Source: Alistipes sp. | GTDB lineage: Bacteria; Bacteroidota; Bacteroidia; Bacteroidales; Rikenellaceae | Reading direction: 5' to 3' | Length of the DNA stretch: 64,000 bases | Assembly (NCBI GenBank): GCA_017547175.1 | Contig: JAFYQI010000011.1 | Span: 53,329-117,328 of the forward strand | Shown here: positions 25,848 to 34,863 of the stretch, piece by piece | Layout: each line of letters begins with the position of its first letter | Numbering within the stretch: the first letter of the stretch is position 1 | Made by a program: the position numbers and the translations under genes | Notes under the pieces: model-generated | What the model was told of the DNA's origin: nothing | What the model saw: only the letters and a program-made list of their open reading frames with translations | The model's database searches: none

Positions 25848-27653
25848 ATGAAAAAATACCTCAAAAGTCTGTTCCTCGTAGCTTTGGCAGCGTGTGTAAC
25901 AGCGTGTGAAATTGATGATTTGAAGACCGGCGGCTCGACGAATGAGTCGGGTGAAGTCGGCTATCTCAAGATTGGCAATGTATCTGTTAATCTTGATACG
26001 GAGAATACGGCGACTCGTGCCGTGACCGAGGCTGCTACCTCGTATTGGGTATCGGTGGCTGAGAAGAGCACCGGTATAGTGGCTTGGCAGGGTACCTATG
26101 CCGATGCTGCTACCCAGCAGATCGGACTCGAGCCGGGTACCTATGTGGTATATGCTCGTCAGACGCAGGATGGTGTGGTTGATGGCGTGAAGCAGGATGC
26201 TCCCTACTATGCAGGTGTGTCGGAGGATGTAACGATTGTGACGAAGCAGTCCTCGACGGCCACGGTGACGTGTACCTTGGCTAACATTTTGACGACGGTT
26301 GAGCTCTCGGCCGATTTGAAGGCTGCATTTAAGAGCTACGATGCTTCGTCGGATAAGCGTCTGAAGACTACCGTTAAGGTTGGTACCGATGCCGCTTCGA
26401 ACAGCCATGTTTTCGAGGCCTCTTCGACCCACGTTGCTCCTAAGATGTATTTCCGCGATGAGGCAGGCGTTAATTCGACGACCGGTAACACGATGACCAT
26501 TGAGTTGTCGGGTGACTACTACACAGGCGACATGGACGAGCTGACCAATGGCCAGATTGACGAGACGAAGTGGAAGGCCGTGAAGATGACCAAGACCTTG
26601 ACCAATGTGCGTGCTGCCCAGTGGCGTAAGGTCTCGATCAATATCACGCGTCCCACCTCGGGTAACGTGCAGTTCGAGATTTCGGTCCAGAGCTTTGTTT
26701 ATGATAAGGAGATCACGGTGGATGTCATGACGATGTACGAGACGCTCAATCTGGAGGAGTCAATTCCCGATGATGAGGTGGATGATCCGATGGCTCCGGG
26801 TGTAACGATCAACGGTAAGGAGGATTTGACCTTCACTATTGACGAGTCGAGCTACGATGCAGACTTCGATCAGTGGAATACGCAGTTGCAGTTCAACATT
26901 ACGCCCAACGAGGGTACGACGGTGAAGCGTCTGTATATGGTGGTGAACTCGACGAATACGGCACTCATGTCGGCAATTGCTGCTTATGGCGAGTCGACTA
27001 TGACGCGTGCTGCATCCGATGTTCAATTTGAGATCTTCCCGAACAATGTTTTGGATGCTTATTGGAATGTTTCGGCTGATGGTACGACCGTGAAGGTGAA
27101 ACGTGCCGGTATGGATGCCTTCTTCCAATATGCAGGTACGCACACCCTCAGCTTCTATGCAACCGACAGTAAGGATCGCATGAAGCGTAGCGATGTGAAC
27201 GTAGTTGTCAACAAGGGTGGTTCGGCTCCGACGGTAGTCTGGATGCAGAATGGCGTCGATGTAATTGATAAGCAGCATGTGCTGACGGCCGAGAACGCAG
27301 CCACCTATACCTGTGTAGTGGATGTTACTTCGGCTACCGGTTTGACGAAACTCGAGGTTGATATCGAGAGCAGCGTTTTGACCAATGAGGAGTTGCAGGC
27401 TATCGGCTTGGCCAGCCATCTCGATCTGGTGACCCCCAATCCCGATCATGTCGTGGCTTTGCAGGATTTGGGCTTCTTGCTCGATGGGGCTACCTCACTG
27501 GGTGGTGAAACGCATGTTACGTTCGATATTTCGATCTTTATGAATACGCTCTATATGCTCTTTAGCGAATCGGACGGCTGCAAGTTCTACCTTACGGTGG
27601 CAGATGCCGGTGGTGAGACGAAAAAGACGCTTGATATCTATATCCAGAAGTAA
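25848..27653 (+). CDS. DUF4493 lipoprotein with two extra beta domains
   Basis: 601 aa. Lipoprotein signal (Cys16 or Cys20; both fit a lipobox). The N-terminal DUF4493 domain spans about 37-290: ATRAVTEA at 55-62, LEPGTYVVYARQ, APYYAGVSEDVTI, TVTCTLANILTTVEL. Two further beta-rich modules follow (about 310-455 and 460-601), separated by an acidic Pro linker; the protein ends with a strand-like KTLDIYIQK. No catalytic residues are evident. It is the middle gene of the operon (24-25 bp gaps on both sides). Interpreted as a structural or adhesive surface protein. Confidence 0.72.
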   Translation: MKKYLKSLFLVALAACVTACEIDDLKTGGSTNESGEVGYLKIGNVSVNLDTENTATRAVTEAATSYWVSVAEKSTGIVAWQGTYADAATQQIGLEPGTYVVYARQTQDGVVDGVKQDAPYYAGVSEDVTIVTKQSSTATVTCTLANILTTVELSADLKAAFKSYDASSDKRLKTTVKVGTDAASNSHVFEASSTHVAPKMYFRDEAGVNSTTGNTMTIELSGDYYTGDMDELTNGQIDETKWKAVKMTKTLTNVRAAQWRKVSINITRPTSGNVQFEISVQSFVYDKEITVDVMTMYETLNLEESIPDDEVDDPMAPGVTINGKEDLTFTIDESSYDADFDQWNTQLQFNITPNEGTTVKRLYMVVNSTNTALMSAIAAYGESTMTRAASDVQFEIFPNNVLDAYWNVSADGTTVKVKRAGMDAFFQYAGTHTLSFYATDSKDRMKRSDVNVVVNKGGSAPTVVWMQNGVDVIDKQHVLTAENAATYTCVVDVTSATGLTKLEVDIESSVLTNEELQAIGLASHLDLVTPNPDHVVALQDLGFLLDGATSLGGETHVTFDISIFMNTLYMLFSESDGCKFYLTVADAGGETKKTLDIYIQK

Positions 27654-27678
27654 TGTAGAACGATAAAGAAGTACAGAG

Positions 27679-29856
27679 ATGAAAAAGATCTTTCGATATA
27701 TGTTGTTGGCAGGGGTGGCCTTGATGGCCGCCGCCTGCGAGCAGGAGTTTACTTCGACAGGGGTCGGCTCGGTTGATTTTGATATCAATCTTTCGGCTGA
27801 TACCCGTGCTGTCAATGGCAGTGATTTTACTCCCGAAACGCTCAAGGTACGTATCTATCGCGAGGACGGTGCGCTGATCCGTCGCTATACCTCGATGGAG
27901 GCTATTCCGGCACCGATGTATCTCGTGTCGGGTGCATACTCGATTTTGGTAGAGGCCGGTGATCGTTCCAATACCGCCTTTATCGAGCCGACTGATGCGC
28001 TTGAACTGAAACAACAGCTTTGCTATGAGGGCCAAAAAGATTTCACCATTTCGGCGCATACGACGAGCAATATTGCTGTTAATTGCCCGAGCGTAAATAC
28101 CAAGGCTACGGTGACGTTCGATACCACCAATTCGGCGAACGAGAATGCTCTGCTTACGGATGTGAAAATTCAGCTGGCAGCCATGAATACAACTGCTACG
28201 ACGGTCGCAGCCTTTACGAGTGATGTCGCAGCCCAGGAGGCTCCGACGCTCTCGTCCAATGGCTCGATGGTCGGCTATTTTATCCTTCCCGAAGAGGTGA
28301 CAACCCTCTCGTGGGCCTTCTCGGCCACGCATCCCGAAGATGGTGCTATCGAGAAGGTGGGTACGATTGCCAACGTAGCACCCGGTAAGGGTTATAAGCT
28401 CGCCTTCGTCTATTCGAAGACGCCCGATGGATTTATGGCCATTCAGGTGCTGGTGGATGATAAGGTTGATCAGGTTGAGAATAATTTCGATTTCAAGCCG
28501 CAGCCCGAGATCATGGGTACGGGTGTCGATAATTCGGCCGTGAATGTCTATCAGTCGGGCTCGACCGTAACGCTCACCTGTGAGTCGATCAATGCCCTGC
28601 AGACCCTTTCGCTGGGTGGTGTTACCTTCTTTGCCGATGGTGCAGTGGTGGAGGGCGCTATTCCGGGCTTGACCGCGACTCTGTTGGAGAGCACGAAGGT
28701 TCAGTTTACACTCGATGCTACCTATTTTGCTACCCTTTCGGGTGCATACCAGACGCTGGAGTTCGGTATGGAAGATACGGGTGGTGACTATACGCAGAAG
28801 TTGCAGTTCGTAAAGACGGGTCTTGTCAACTCGGCTACGACTTATGATTTGTGGAAAAACACCGCTACGTTTGAGGCTGTGGTAACAGATGCTGCCTCGT
28901 CGGTTGTGGTTCGCTATCGCAAGCAAGGCACTTCGGAGTGGGCTGAGACGACACTCTCGGCTGCCGGCGATATAACCTACACGGGTACTTCGACGGCCGT
29001 ATGGGAGTCTTCGTGGAGTGAGAAAGCAAACGCTAATATCTATACACCCAATACGGCGAAGAGCTTCTTTGCCAACTCGACCTATGAGTATCAGTTGGTA
29101 GTTGATGGCGTAGCCGGTGATAAGGCAACGATCTCGACCTCAGCTACGCAGACGATTCCATATGCTACGTTTGAGGATACGAGCCTCTCGTGCTGGGGCA
29201 CATCGAACAATCCTGCGCCTTATTGGGGTAGTGGTAACAACACCTTTACGAAGAAACTCTGCCAGCAGGGTAGCAAGGGCGGTCAGCAGGGTAGCTATTG
29301 CGCTGTACTGACGGCCACCGAGGCTGTCGGCATGTTGGCTGCAGGTAACCTCTTTACCGGTTCGTTTGTCTTTAACCTTTCGAGCCAGACGGGTACCGTG
29401 AAGTTTGGTGTAAAGTATGACTATGAGGCTCGTCCGTCGGCGCTCAAGTTGCGTATGTGGCACAAGATCGGCAACGTGACGACCACCAAGTACGCTTCGC
29501 TCATCCCCAATGGTCAGCCCGACGAGGGCTCGGTGCAGGTGGTGGTGATCGATTGGAATTCGCAGCACGAGGTGACCTCGGGTTCGTCGGCTTCGGGTGT
29601 GTGGAATCCTGAGAATGGTCCGAATACTGTTTCGGCCGGTAAGATTGTCGGCTATGGTATCATCTACCCGAGGGGCACTACGAGCGGTGAGAATCTGATT
29701 GAGACCGAGATTCCGATCGTGTGGTACGACACGACGACGAAGCCTTCGAAGAACTTTACGCTTATCATCTCGGCTGCAACGAGCCGTTATGGTGACTACA
29801 TGAACGGTTGTAACGAGAATGAAATGTATCTCGACGATTTCCGTTGGGTTTACTAA
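27679..29856 (+). CDS. DUF4493-PCMD fusion lipoprotein
   Basis: 725 aa. Lipoprotein signal with Cys20 (MAAAC), DTRAVNGS at 41-48, then a DUF4493 domain (~30-265; FLVSGAYSILVEAGD-like strand, TTSNIAVNCPSVN). A beta module (~275-380) and an FN3-like module (VVVRYRKQGTSEW, ~385-490) lead to a C-terminal PCMD-type domain (~500-725) starting at ATFEDTSLSCW, with AAGNLFTG, ALKLRMWHK, and a final SRYGDYMNGC...LDDFRW. PCMD is a putative carbohydrate-related jelly-roll domain. Its C-terminal half is homologous to that of the next gene, showing domain shuffling. Confidence 0.74.
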   Translation: MKKIFRYMLLAGVALMAAACEQEFTSTGVGSVDFDINLSADTRAVNGSDFTPETLKVRIYREDGALIRRYTSMEAIPAPMYLVSGAYSILVEAGDRSNTAFIEPTDALELKQQLCYEGQKDFTISAHTTSNIAVNCPSVNTKATVTFDTTNSANENALLTDVKIQLAAMNTTATTVAAFTSDVAAQEAPTLSSNGSMVGYFILPEEVTTLSWAFSATHPEDGAIEKVGTIANVAPGKGYKLAFVYSKTPDGFMAIQVLVDDKVDQVENNFDFKPQPEIMGTGVDNSAVNVYQSGSTVTLTCESINALQTLSLGGVTFFADGAVVEGAIPGLTATLLESTKVQFTLDATYFATLSGAYQTLEFGMEDTGGDYTQKLQFVKTGLVNSATTYDLWKNTATFEAVVTDAASSVVVRYRKQGTSEWAETTLSAAGDITYTGTSTAVWESSWSEKANANIYTPNTAKSFFANSTYEYQLVVDGVAGDKATISTSATQTIPYATFEDTSLSCWGTSNNPAPYWGSGNNTFTKKLCQQGSKGGQQGSYCAVLTATEAVGMLAAGNLFTGSFVFNLSSQTGTVKFGVKYDYEARPSALKLRMWHKIGNVTTTKYASLIPNGQPDEGSVQVVVIDWNSQHEVTSGSSASGVWNPENGPNTVSAGKIVGYGIIYPRGTTSGENLIETEIPIVWYDTTTKPSKNFTLIISAATSRYGDYMNGCNENEMYLDDFRWVY

Positions 29857-29877
29857 AATTGCTTGTTGAAACGTATT

Positions 29878-31479
29878 ATGATGAGTAAGATCAAGCACAT
29901 AGCTCTTGCGCTTCTCGGCGCCTTGACCTTCAGCTCGTGTATTGAAAATACGATTCCCTACCCGGTAGAGAAGATCGATATTTTGAGCTACGAAGGAGTA
30001 GGCTTTCGTGCTCAGATCGACCCTTTGACACGAAACGTTAAGCTGATACTCGACGAGGAGACCGACATCTCGCAGGTGGAGGTCACCTCGGTCGAGATCA
30101 CCGAGAATGGTACGGCTTCGATCCCTTTGACAGGTATGTTCGACCTGCGAACACCGATACAGGTCACCTTGTCGCGCTATCAGGAGTATCGTTGGACCAT
30201 CTCGGCCGAGCAACCGATCGAGCGCTATTTTACGGTGGCAGGACAGATCGGACAATCGGAGATTGACCCCGAAAGTCGCACAGCCACGGCCTATGTGGCC
30301 GAGGGGACGGATTTGGATCAGATCCAAGTAACGTCGCTCAAGTTGGGTCCCCGTTCTGTGACGACCATGACCCCTTCGATCGAGGAGTTGTCCTCTTTTC
30401 ATTCGGTACGTTATGTCTATCTGCAATACCCAGCATTGAAGGGTGCGCAGGAGCGTTGGCAGCTTTATGTGCTCGAGACCGATGTGAAGGTGACGCTTAC
30501 GGCGGCTGATGCCTGGGCGACGATGGCTTGGCTCTATGGTGCAGCCGAGGAGGGTGCCAAGGTCGGTTTCCGCTATCGTAAGGAGGGGGATACCGCTTGG
30601 ATTGAGGCTCCAAAGGCTACGGTGTCGGGTGGAACCTTCTCGACCTGTGTGAAGGGCTTGACGCCGGAAACCGAGTACGAGTTCTTGGCCTATTCGAACG
30701 AGGATCTGTCGCCGATTGCGGCTCGTCGTACTGAAGCTACCCGTGCCCTCGAAAACGGAGATTTCGAGCACTGGTCGGTGGATAATGGGATCGTCTATCC
30801 CTATGCTGCGGGAGGTGCTCCCTTCTGGGCTACGGGTAACGTCGGCGCAAGTATTGCCAATACGACCGTAACGGAGGGTGTTAACGATCCTCGTCCGGGG
30901 TCGTCAGGACAACTTTCGGCTCGCTTGTCTTCAGTGTATGCCAATCTCTTTGGTGTAGGTCGTTTTGCCGCCGGAAACCTCTATGTGGGTAACTATGTGC
31001 GCAACGACGGTACGCATGGTATCATCAACTTCGGTCGTCCCTTTACGGCGCGCCCTGTGGCGTTGCGCGGCTGGGTGAAATACAACTGCGGGGCTATGGA
31101 TTACATTACAACCCAACCTCCCGGTCAGACGTTGCAGAAGGGTGATCCCGACTGCGGGTCGCTCTATATCGCGTTGGGTGATTGGGATCCGGCGATCTAT
31201 GGCGGTACCGAGGAGAGTCCCGTTGAGGTGGCAACCCGTCGTATCGAAGAGACGGCCTTCAACAAAGATGCCGAGGCGGTGATCGCCTATGGTGAGTTGT
31301 TGCTGGGTGAAAGTGTCAATGAATGGACGGAAGTGACGATTCCCATCAACTACCGTTCGACCGGTCGTATCCCAACCCATATTATAGTAGCCTTTGCGGC
31401 ATCGCGCTACGGAGACTACTTCTCGGGCAGTTCGAAGAGTGTTTTGTGGGTCGATGATTTTGAATTGATCTACGAGTAG
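29878..31479 (+). CDS. PCMD-domain lipoprotein
   Basis: 533 aa from ATG 29878 (a TTG at 29863 and an ATG at 29881 are alternatives). The lipoprotein signal ends at Cys21 (FSSC), followed by IENTIPYPV, typical of PCMD lipoproteins. Two Ig-like repeats (~30-190) with similar 'ITQVEVTS/LDQIQVTSL' turns precede an FN3-like module (VGFRYRKEGDTAW) and the PCMD domain (~290-533): LENGDFEHW, AAGNLYVG, ALRGWVKY, SRYGDYFSGSS...VDDFELIY. It lacks the early TRA/TRT site of its neighbours, so it could be the anchored base or a tip. Last gene of the operon; terminator follows. Confidence 0.76.
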   Translation: MMSKIKHIALALLGALTFSSCIENTIPYPVEKIDILSYEGVGFRAQIDPLTRNVKLILDEETDISQVEVTSVEITENGTASIPLTGMFDLRTPIQVTLSRYQEYRWTISAEQPIERYFTVAGQIGQSEIDPESRTATAYVAEGTDLDQIQVTSLKLGPRSVTTMTPSIEELSSFHSVRYVYLQYPALKGAQERWQLYVLETDVKVTLTAADAWATMAWLYGAAEEGAKVGFRYRKEGDTAWIEAPKATVSGGTFSTCVKGLTPETEYEFLAYSNEDLSPIAARRTEATRALENGDFEHWSVDNGIVYPYAAGGAPFWATGNVGASIANTTVTEGVNDPRPGSSGQLSARLSSVYANLFGVGRFAAGNLYVGNYVRNDGTHGIINFGRPFTARPVALRGWVKYNCGAMDYITTQPPGQTLQKGDPDCGSLYIALGDWDPAIYGGTEESPVEVATRRIEETAFNKDAEAVIAYGELLLGESVNEWTEVTIPINYRSTGRIPTHIIVAFAASRYGDYFSGSSKSVLWVDDFELIYE

Positions 31480-31498
31480 TGAACACCGAATTAGTAAT

Positions 31499-31531
31499 AG
31501 CGGTGCAGCGGAGACGTTGCACCGCTTTTTT
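31499..31531 (+). terminator. Terminator of the DUF4493/PCMD operon
   Basis: Stem AGCGGTGCA (31499-31507) and TGCACCGCT (31518-31526), 10-nt loop, then TTTTT. It closes the surface operon. Confidence 0.88.
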
Positions 31532-31542
31532 GCGTGGCTACG

Positions 31543-31574
31543 TTTGGTGGTTTAGCAAAAAATGATTAATTTTG
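31543..31574 (+). promoter_or_regulatory. Promoter of the racemase-MFS operon, full type
   Basis: TTTG (31543-31546), 20 nt, TAATTTTG (31567-31574). A leader of about 35 nt precedes the ATG at 31616. Confidence 0.85.
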
Positions 31575-31615
31575 AATAATCTACCAATTCTACGAACACT
31601 TAAAACCGAAACAAC

Positions 31616-32284
31616 ATGATTCGTATTGTTGCCGTACATACGGCTATGGCTCTTGTTGAGCCTTTGACCAAACTCTTCAAGGAGTATCTCCCCGAGGTAA
31701 AACTCAACCACATTGCCGATGATTCGCTGATTCAGGAGGTGATTGCCAATAATGCCGTAACGCCGGCCGTGAAGCGTCGTCTTTTGGCCTATTACAATGC
31801 TGCGGCCGATGCCGGAGCTGATGTAGTCTTTAACTGCTGCTCGTCGGTGGGTAAAGTAGCTGAGATGGGCGATGAGGTAGCACCCGTCAAGGTCTTCCGT
31901 ATCGATGGACCGATGGCTGAGAAGGCGGTTATGGAGGGTAGAAAGATCGGCGTCATTGCCACGCTTCCTACGACGTTGGGACCGACCGTACAGCTGTTGT
32001 TGGATAAGGCGGCAGAGGCCGGTCGTGAAATTGAGATTGTTGATGGTCTGGCCGATGGCGCTTTTGCGGCAGGTCAGTCGGGTGATAAGGCTACGCACGA
32101 TCGTCTGATTGAGGAGGTGGCCAAGAAGATTGCCGATAAGGTTGATGTCATTGTTCTGGCACAGGGATCGATGGCAGCCATGGAGTCCAAGTTGGTCGAG
32201 ATGACGGGCAAAACGGTGCTTTCGAGTCCGTTGTTGGGTGTTCTGGGCGTGAAGGAGTATCTCAAGCAGAAGGGGCTGATCTAA
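31616..32284 (+). CDS. Asp/Glu/hydantoin racemase-family enzyme
   Basis: 222 aa. The fold signature is clear: VVFNCCSSVG (first catalytic Cys region, about residue 73-75), RIDGPMAEKA, IGVIATLPTTLGPT, and DVIVLAQGSMAAM. The second half-site, which carries a Cys (often GC) in true two-base racemases, here reads AQGSM without Cys. So a one-Cys chemistry, as in arylmalonate decarboxylase or related isomerases/lyases, is possible instead of racemisation. It is co-transcribed with an ACS-type MFS transporter 13 bp downstream, suggesting action on an imported organic acid. Substrate unknown. Confidence 0.72.
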   Translation: MIRIVAVHTAMALVEPLTKLFKEYLPEVKLNHIADDSLIQEVIANNAVTPAVKRRLLAYYNAAADAGADVVFNCCSSVGKVAEMGDEVAPVKVFRIDGPMAEKAVMEGRKIGVIATLPTTLGPTVQLLLDKAAEAGREIEIVDGLADGAFAAGQSGDKATHDRLIEEVAKKIADKVDVIVLAQGSMAAMESKLVEMTGKTVLSSPLLGVLGVKEYLKQKGLI

Positions 32285-32297
32285 TCCGGTGCGGGTT

Positions 32298-33542
32298 ATG
32301 AAAAAACGCAGTATGGTGCTTTTGATGCTGGTCTTGATCAGCGTCATTACCTTCCTCGATCGTATCAATATCACGATGGCCTCGGGCGATATTATGGCCG
32401 AATTGGGGCTGTCGGAGTCGCAGTGGGGTTGGGTCTTGTCGGTCTTTACTATTTCGTATGGTCTGATGCAGGTGCCTCTGGGTGTCTGGGGTGATAAGCG
32501 TGGCTATCGCCTCGTCTTGGCGCTCATTGTGCTTTGGTGGTCGCTCTTTACCGGTCTTACGGGCTTGGCGTGGAGCTTTGGCTCGCTTCTGGTGATTCGC
32601 TTTATGTTCGGTATCGGCGAAGCAGGCTCCTATCCATGTATGACCGGTGTGGTGGTTAAGTGGTATAAACAGCACGAAACATCAACAGCGCAGGGTTATA
32701 TCTGGGCTGCAAGTCGCATGGGTGGTGCGCTGACGCCGTTTATCGTATTGCCTGTTTTGACGTTGTTGGGTTGGCATTGGGCCTTCTACCTTTTGGCCGC
32801 ATTGGGCGTAGTTTGGGCTATTGGTTGGTATTTCTGGTACCGTAATGAGCCTAAGGATGTGAAGGGGATCGCCAATGACGAACTCGCCATTCTGCCTGAG
32901 CAGACGACGAAGAGCAACGAAAAGGTGGCTATTCCGTGGCGTGAATTTATGAAGAATCGCCAGTTCTGGCTGATTTTGGCCATGTACTTCTTCTATGCAT
33001 GGGGTAGCTGGTTCTTCTTCTCGTGGTTCCCGCGCTTTATGGAGGTGGGACGTGGTTTTTCGAAGGAGGAGCTGACCTATGTAGTGGCCATTCCGTTTGT
33101 GATGTCGATGGTCGGCAATATCGCCGGCGGTTATCTTTCGTCGAAGTTGTCGCTTCGCTACGGCCTCAAGGTGGGACGTCGCCTGCTTGGCGTGGGCGGT
33201 CTGGCTGTTTCGGCGCTCTTTATGTTCCTGGCTGCCTTTATTGATGGTAAGACCGAGGTCTTTGTCTTCTTGGCTTTGGCCTTTGGCGTGATCGATCTGA
33301 TGCTCCCCTCGGCGTGGGCTATTTGCAGCGATATCAGCGGACGTTATTCGGGTGCGGTATCGGGAGCGATGAACACGGCGGGTAACATCGGCGGATTTGT
33401 CTGTGCTACGGCTTTCGGTTATTTAATCGAAGCTACGGGTAATTTCAATTCGCCACTGTTCGTGATTTCGATCATGTTGGTTATTGCAGCCTTGCTCTTT
33501 ACGCTGATCGATCCTACGAAAAAATTGGTAAAAGATTGTTAA
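32298..33542 (+). CDS. MFS transporter, anion:cation symporter (ACS) type
   Basis: 414 aa from ATG 32298 (a GTG at 32289 is in frame). Twelve membrane segments are expected. The N-terminal FLDRINITMASGDIMAELGL is the family signature of hexuronate/glucarate/phthalate-type symporters (the DR-x-N in helix 1), followed by VPLGVWGDKRGYR (loop 2-3 motif A) and GIGEAGSYPCMTGVVVKWY. Family members import organic or sugar acids. It shares an operon with the racemase-like gene and ends in a strong terminator. Substrate likely an acid, not determined. Confidence 0.85.
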   Translation: MKKRSMVLLMLVLISVITFLDRINITMASGDIMAELGLSESQWGWVLSVFTISYGLMQVPLGVWGDKRGYRLVLALIVLWWSLFTGLTGLAWSFGSLLVIRFMFGIGEAGSYPCMTGVVVKWYKQHETSTAQGYIWAASRMGGALTPFIVLPVLTLLGWHWAFYLLAALGVVWAIGWYFWYRNEPKDVKGIANDELAILPEQTTKSNEKVAIPWREFMKNRQFWLILAMYFFYAWGSWFFFSWFPRFMEVGRGFSKEELTYVVAIPFVMSMVGNIAGGYLSSKLSLRYGLKVGRRLLGVGGLAVSALFMFLAAFIDGKTEVFVFLALAFGVIDLMLPSAWAICSDISGRYSGAVSGAMNTAGNIGGFVCATAFGYLIEATGNFNSPLFVISIMLVIAALLFTLIDPTKKLVKDC

Positions 33543-33548
33543 TGTTCT

Positions 33549-33581
33549 GAGCCGGCTGCATTTTGGCCGGCTCTTTTTTTT
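33549..33581 (+). terminator. Terminator after the MFS gene
   Basis: Stem GAGCCGGC (33549-33556) and GCCGGCTC (33566-33573) with eight T residues behind. Only 8 nt remain to the patB start, so patB expression may depend on read-through. Confidence 0.88.
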
Positions 33582-33589
33582 GAAAGCCC

Positions 33590-34774
33590 ATGATCAAACA
33601 ATACGATTTCGACCGTGTGATCGATCGCCGAGGAAGTGGTGATGTGAAGCACGACATGCTCAACGCCTATTACGGTCGCGAGGACCTTATTCCGCTTTGG
33701 GTGGCCGATATGGAATTTGCAACACCCGACTTTGTAGTGGAGGCAATGCGCCAGCGATTGGACCATCCGATCTTTGGCTATACCACCGTCCCTGAAAGCT
33801 ATTGGGAGTCGGTGATCGACTGGGTGTACTCGCACCATGATTGGACGATTCGTCGCGAGTGGCTCTGCTTTATCCCCGGTATCGTCAAGGGAATCGGCAT
33901 GGTGATAAATGCGCTGCTCGACCGCGATGATAAGGTGATTATCCAACCTCCGGTGTACCATCCTTTCCGCCTGGTCCCCACGGCCTATGGTCGTGAGGTG
34001 GTTTATAATCCGCTTATCGAACTGCCCGATGGGGGTTATCGGATGGATTTTGAGCAGTTGGAGCAGGTGTTTGATGCGCGATGCAAATTGCTCATTCTCT
34101 CCAATCCGCACAATCCTGCCGGTATTTTGTGGGATCGATCTACCTTGGAGCGCTTGGCTGAATTTTGCCATCGAAAGGGGATCTGGGTCATCGCCGATGA
34201 GATCCATTGCGATATGGCCTTGTGGGGCAAACGACATATTCCGTTTGCGACGGTGAGTGACGAAGCGGCAGCCTGTAGCATCACCTTTGCAGCCCCCTCC
34301 AAAACCTTCAATATGGCCGGTATAGTCAGCTCTTATTGCATTGTGCCCAATGAGACGTTGCGCCACCAATTCTTCGGATGGATCGAGGCCGGCGAGTTGG
34401 GTACTCCTCATCTTTTTGCCCCGATAGCTACCGAGGCGGCATTTCGGCAAGGTGAGCCGTGGCGCCAGGCTATGCTACGCTATGTTGAACAAAATATTGA
34501 GTATGTGATTGACTTTTGTCGTGAAGCTATTCCGCAGATTCGGCCGCTACGTCCCGATGCTTCGTTCTTGGTGTGGCTCGACTGTCGTTCGCTCGGACTT
34601 ACGCATGATGCCTTGCAGGATCTTTTTGTAAATCGGGCGCGGTTAGCCCTAAACGATGGTGCCATGTTCGGCCCTGAGGGGGATGGGTTTATGCGGTTGA
34701 ATGTGGGAGTCCCGCGTTCGTTGCTCGAAGAGGCTATGGAGCGTCTAAAAGAGGCTGTCGCAGAAAGTCTATAG
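33590..34774 (+). CDS. PatB/MalY-type PLP-dependent C-S lyase
   Basis: 394 aa, fold-type I aminotransferase. Motifs: PLWVADMEF near the N-terminus (PatB/MalY hallmark), SNPHNPAGILW, D203 in VIADEIHCD for the pyridine nitrogen, and K238 in APSKTFNMAG as Schiff-base Lys. Such enzymes cleave cystathionine and cysteine conjugates to a thiol, pyruvate and ammonia. There is a very short gap to the terminator upstream and no recognisable promoter. It converges with the NUDIX operon. Whether it acts with the flanking acid-sugar-like genes or in sulfur metabolism is open. Confidence 0.88.
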   Translation: MIKQYDFDRVIDRRGSGDVKHDMLNAYYGREDLIPLWVADMEFATPDFVVEAMRQRLDHPIFGYTTVPESYWESVIDWVYSHHDWTIRREWLCFIPGIVKGIGMVINALLDRDDKVIIQPPVYHPFRLVPTAYGREVVYNPLIELPDGGYRMDFEQLEQVFDARCKLLILSNPHNPAGILWDRSTLERLAEFCHRKGIWVIADEIHCDMALWGKRHIPFATVSDEAAACSITFAAPSKTFNMAGIVSSYCIVPNETLRHQFFGWIEAGELGTPHLFAPIATEAAFRQGEPWRQAMLRYVEQNIEYVIDFCREAIPQIRPLRPDASFLVWLDCRSLGLTHDALQDLFVNRARLALNDGAMFGPEGDGFMRLNVGVPRSLLEEAMERLKEAVAESL

Positions 34775-34796
34775 TCTGCCCGATTTTCGGAACGAT

Positions 34797-34837
34797 AAAG
34801 AGCGTATCTGACTACAAATCGTCAAGATACGCTCTTT
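34797..34837. terminator. Bidirectional terminator between convergent genes
   Basis: Stem AAAGAGCGTATCT (34797-34809) and AGATACGCTCTTT (34825-34837) with A/T ends. It separates patB (+) and the NUDIX gene (-). Confidence 0.85.
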
Positions 34838-34863
34838 GTTTACATAGTCTAGGTTTGGCGTGA

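Noticed and set aside
27592..28926. 444-codon minus-strand frame over the DUF4493-PCMD gene
   Set aside because: Composition typical of an antisense shadow and it crosses the junction of two co-directional genes.
29140..30771. 543-codon minus-strand frame across the two PCMD genes
   Set aside because: Arg/His-rich composition without a domain, signal peptide or promoter; it spans the junction of two well-supported lipoprotein genes.
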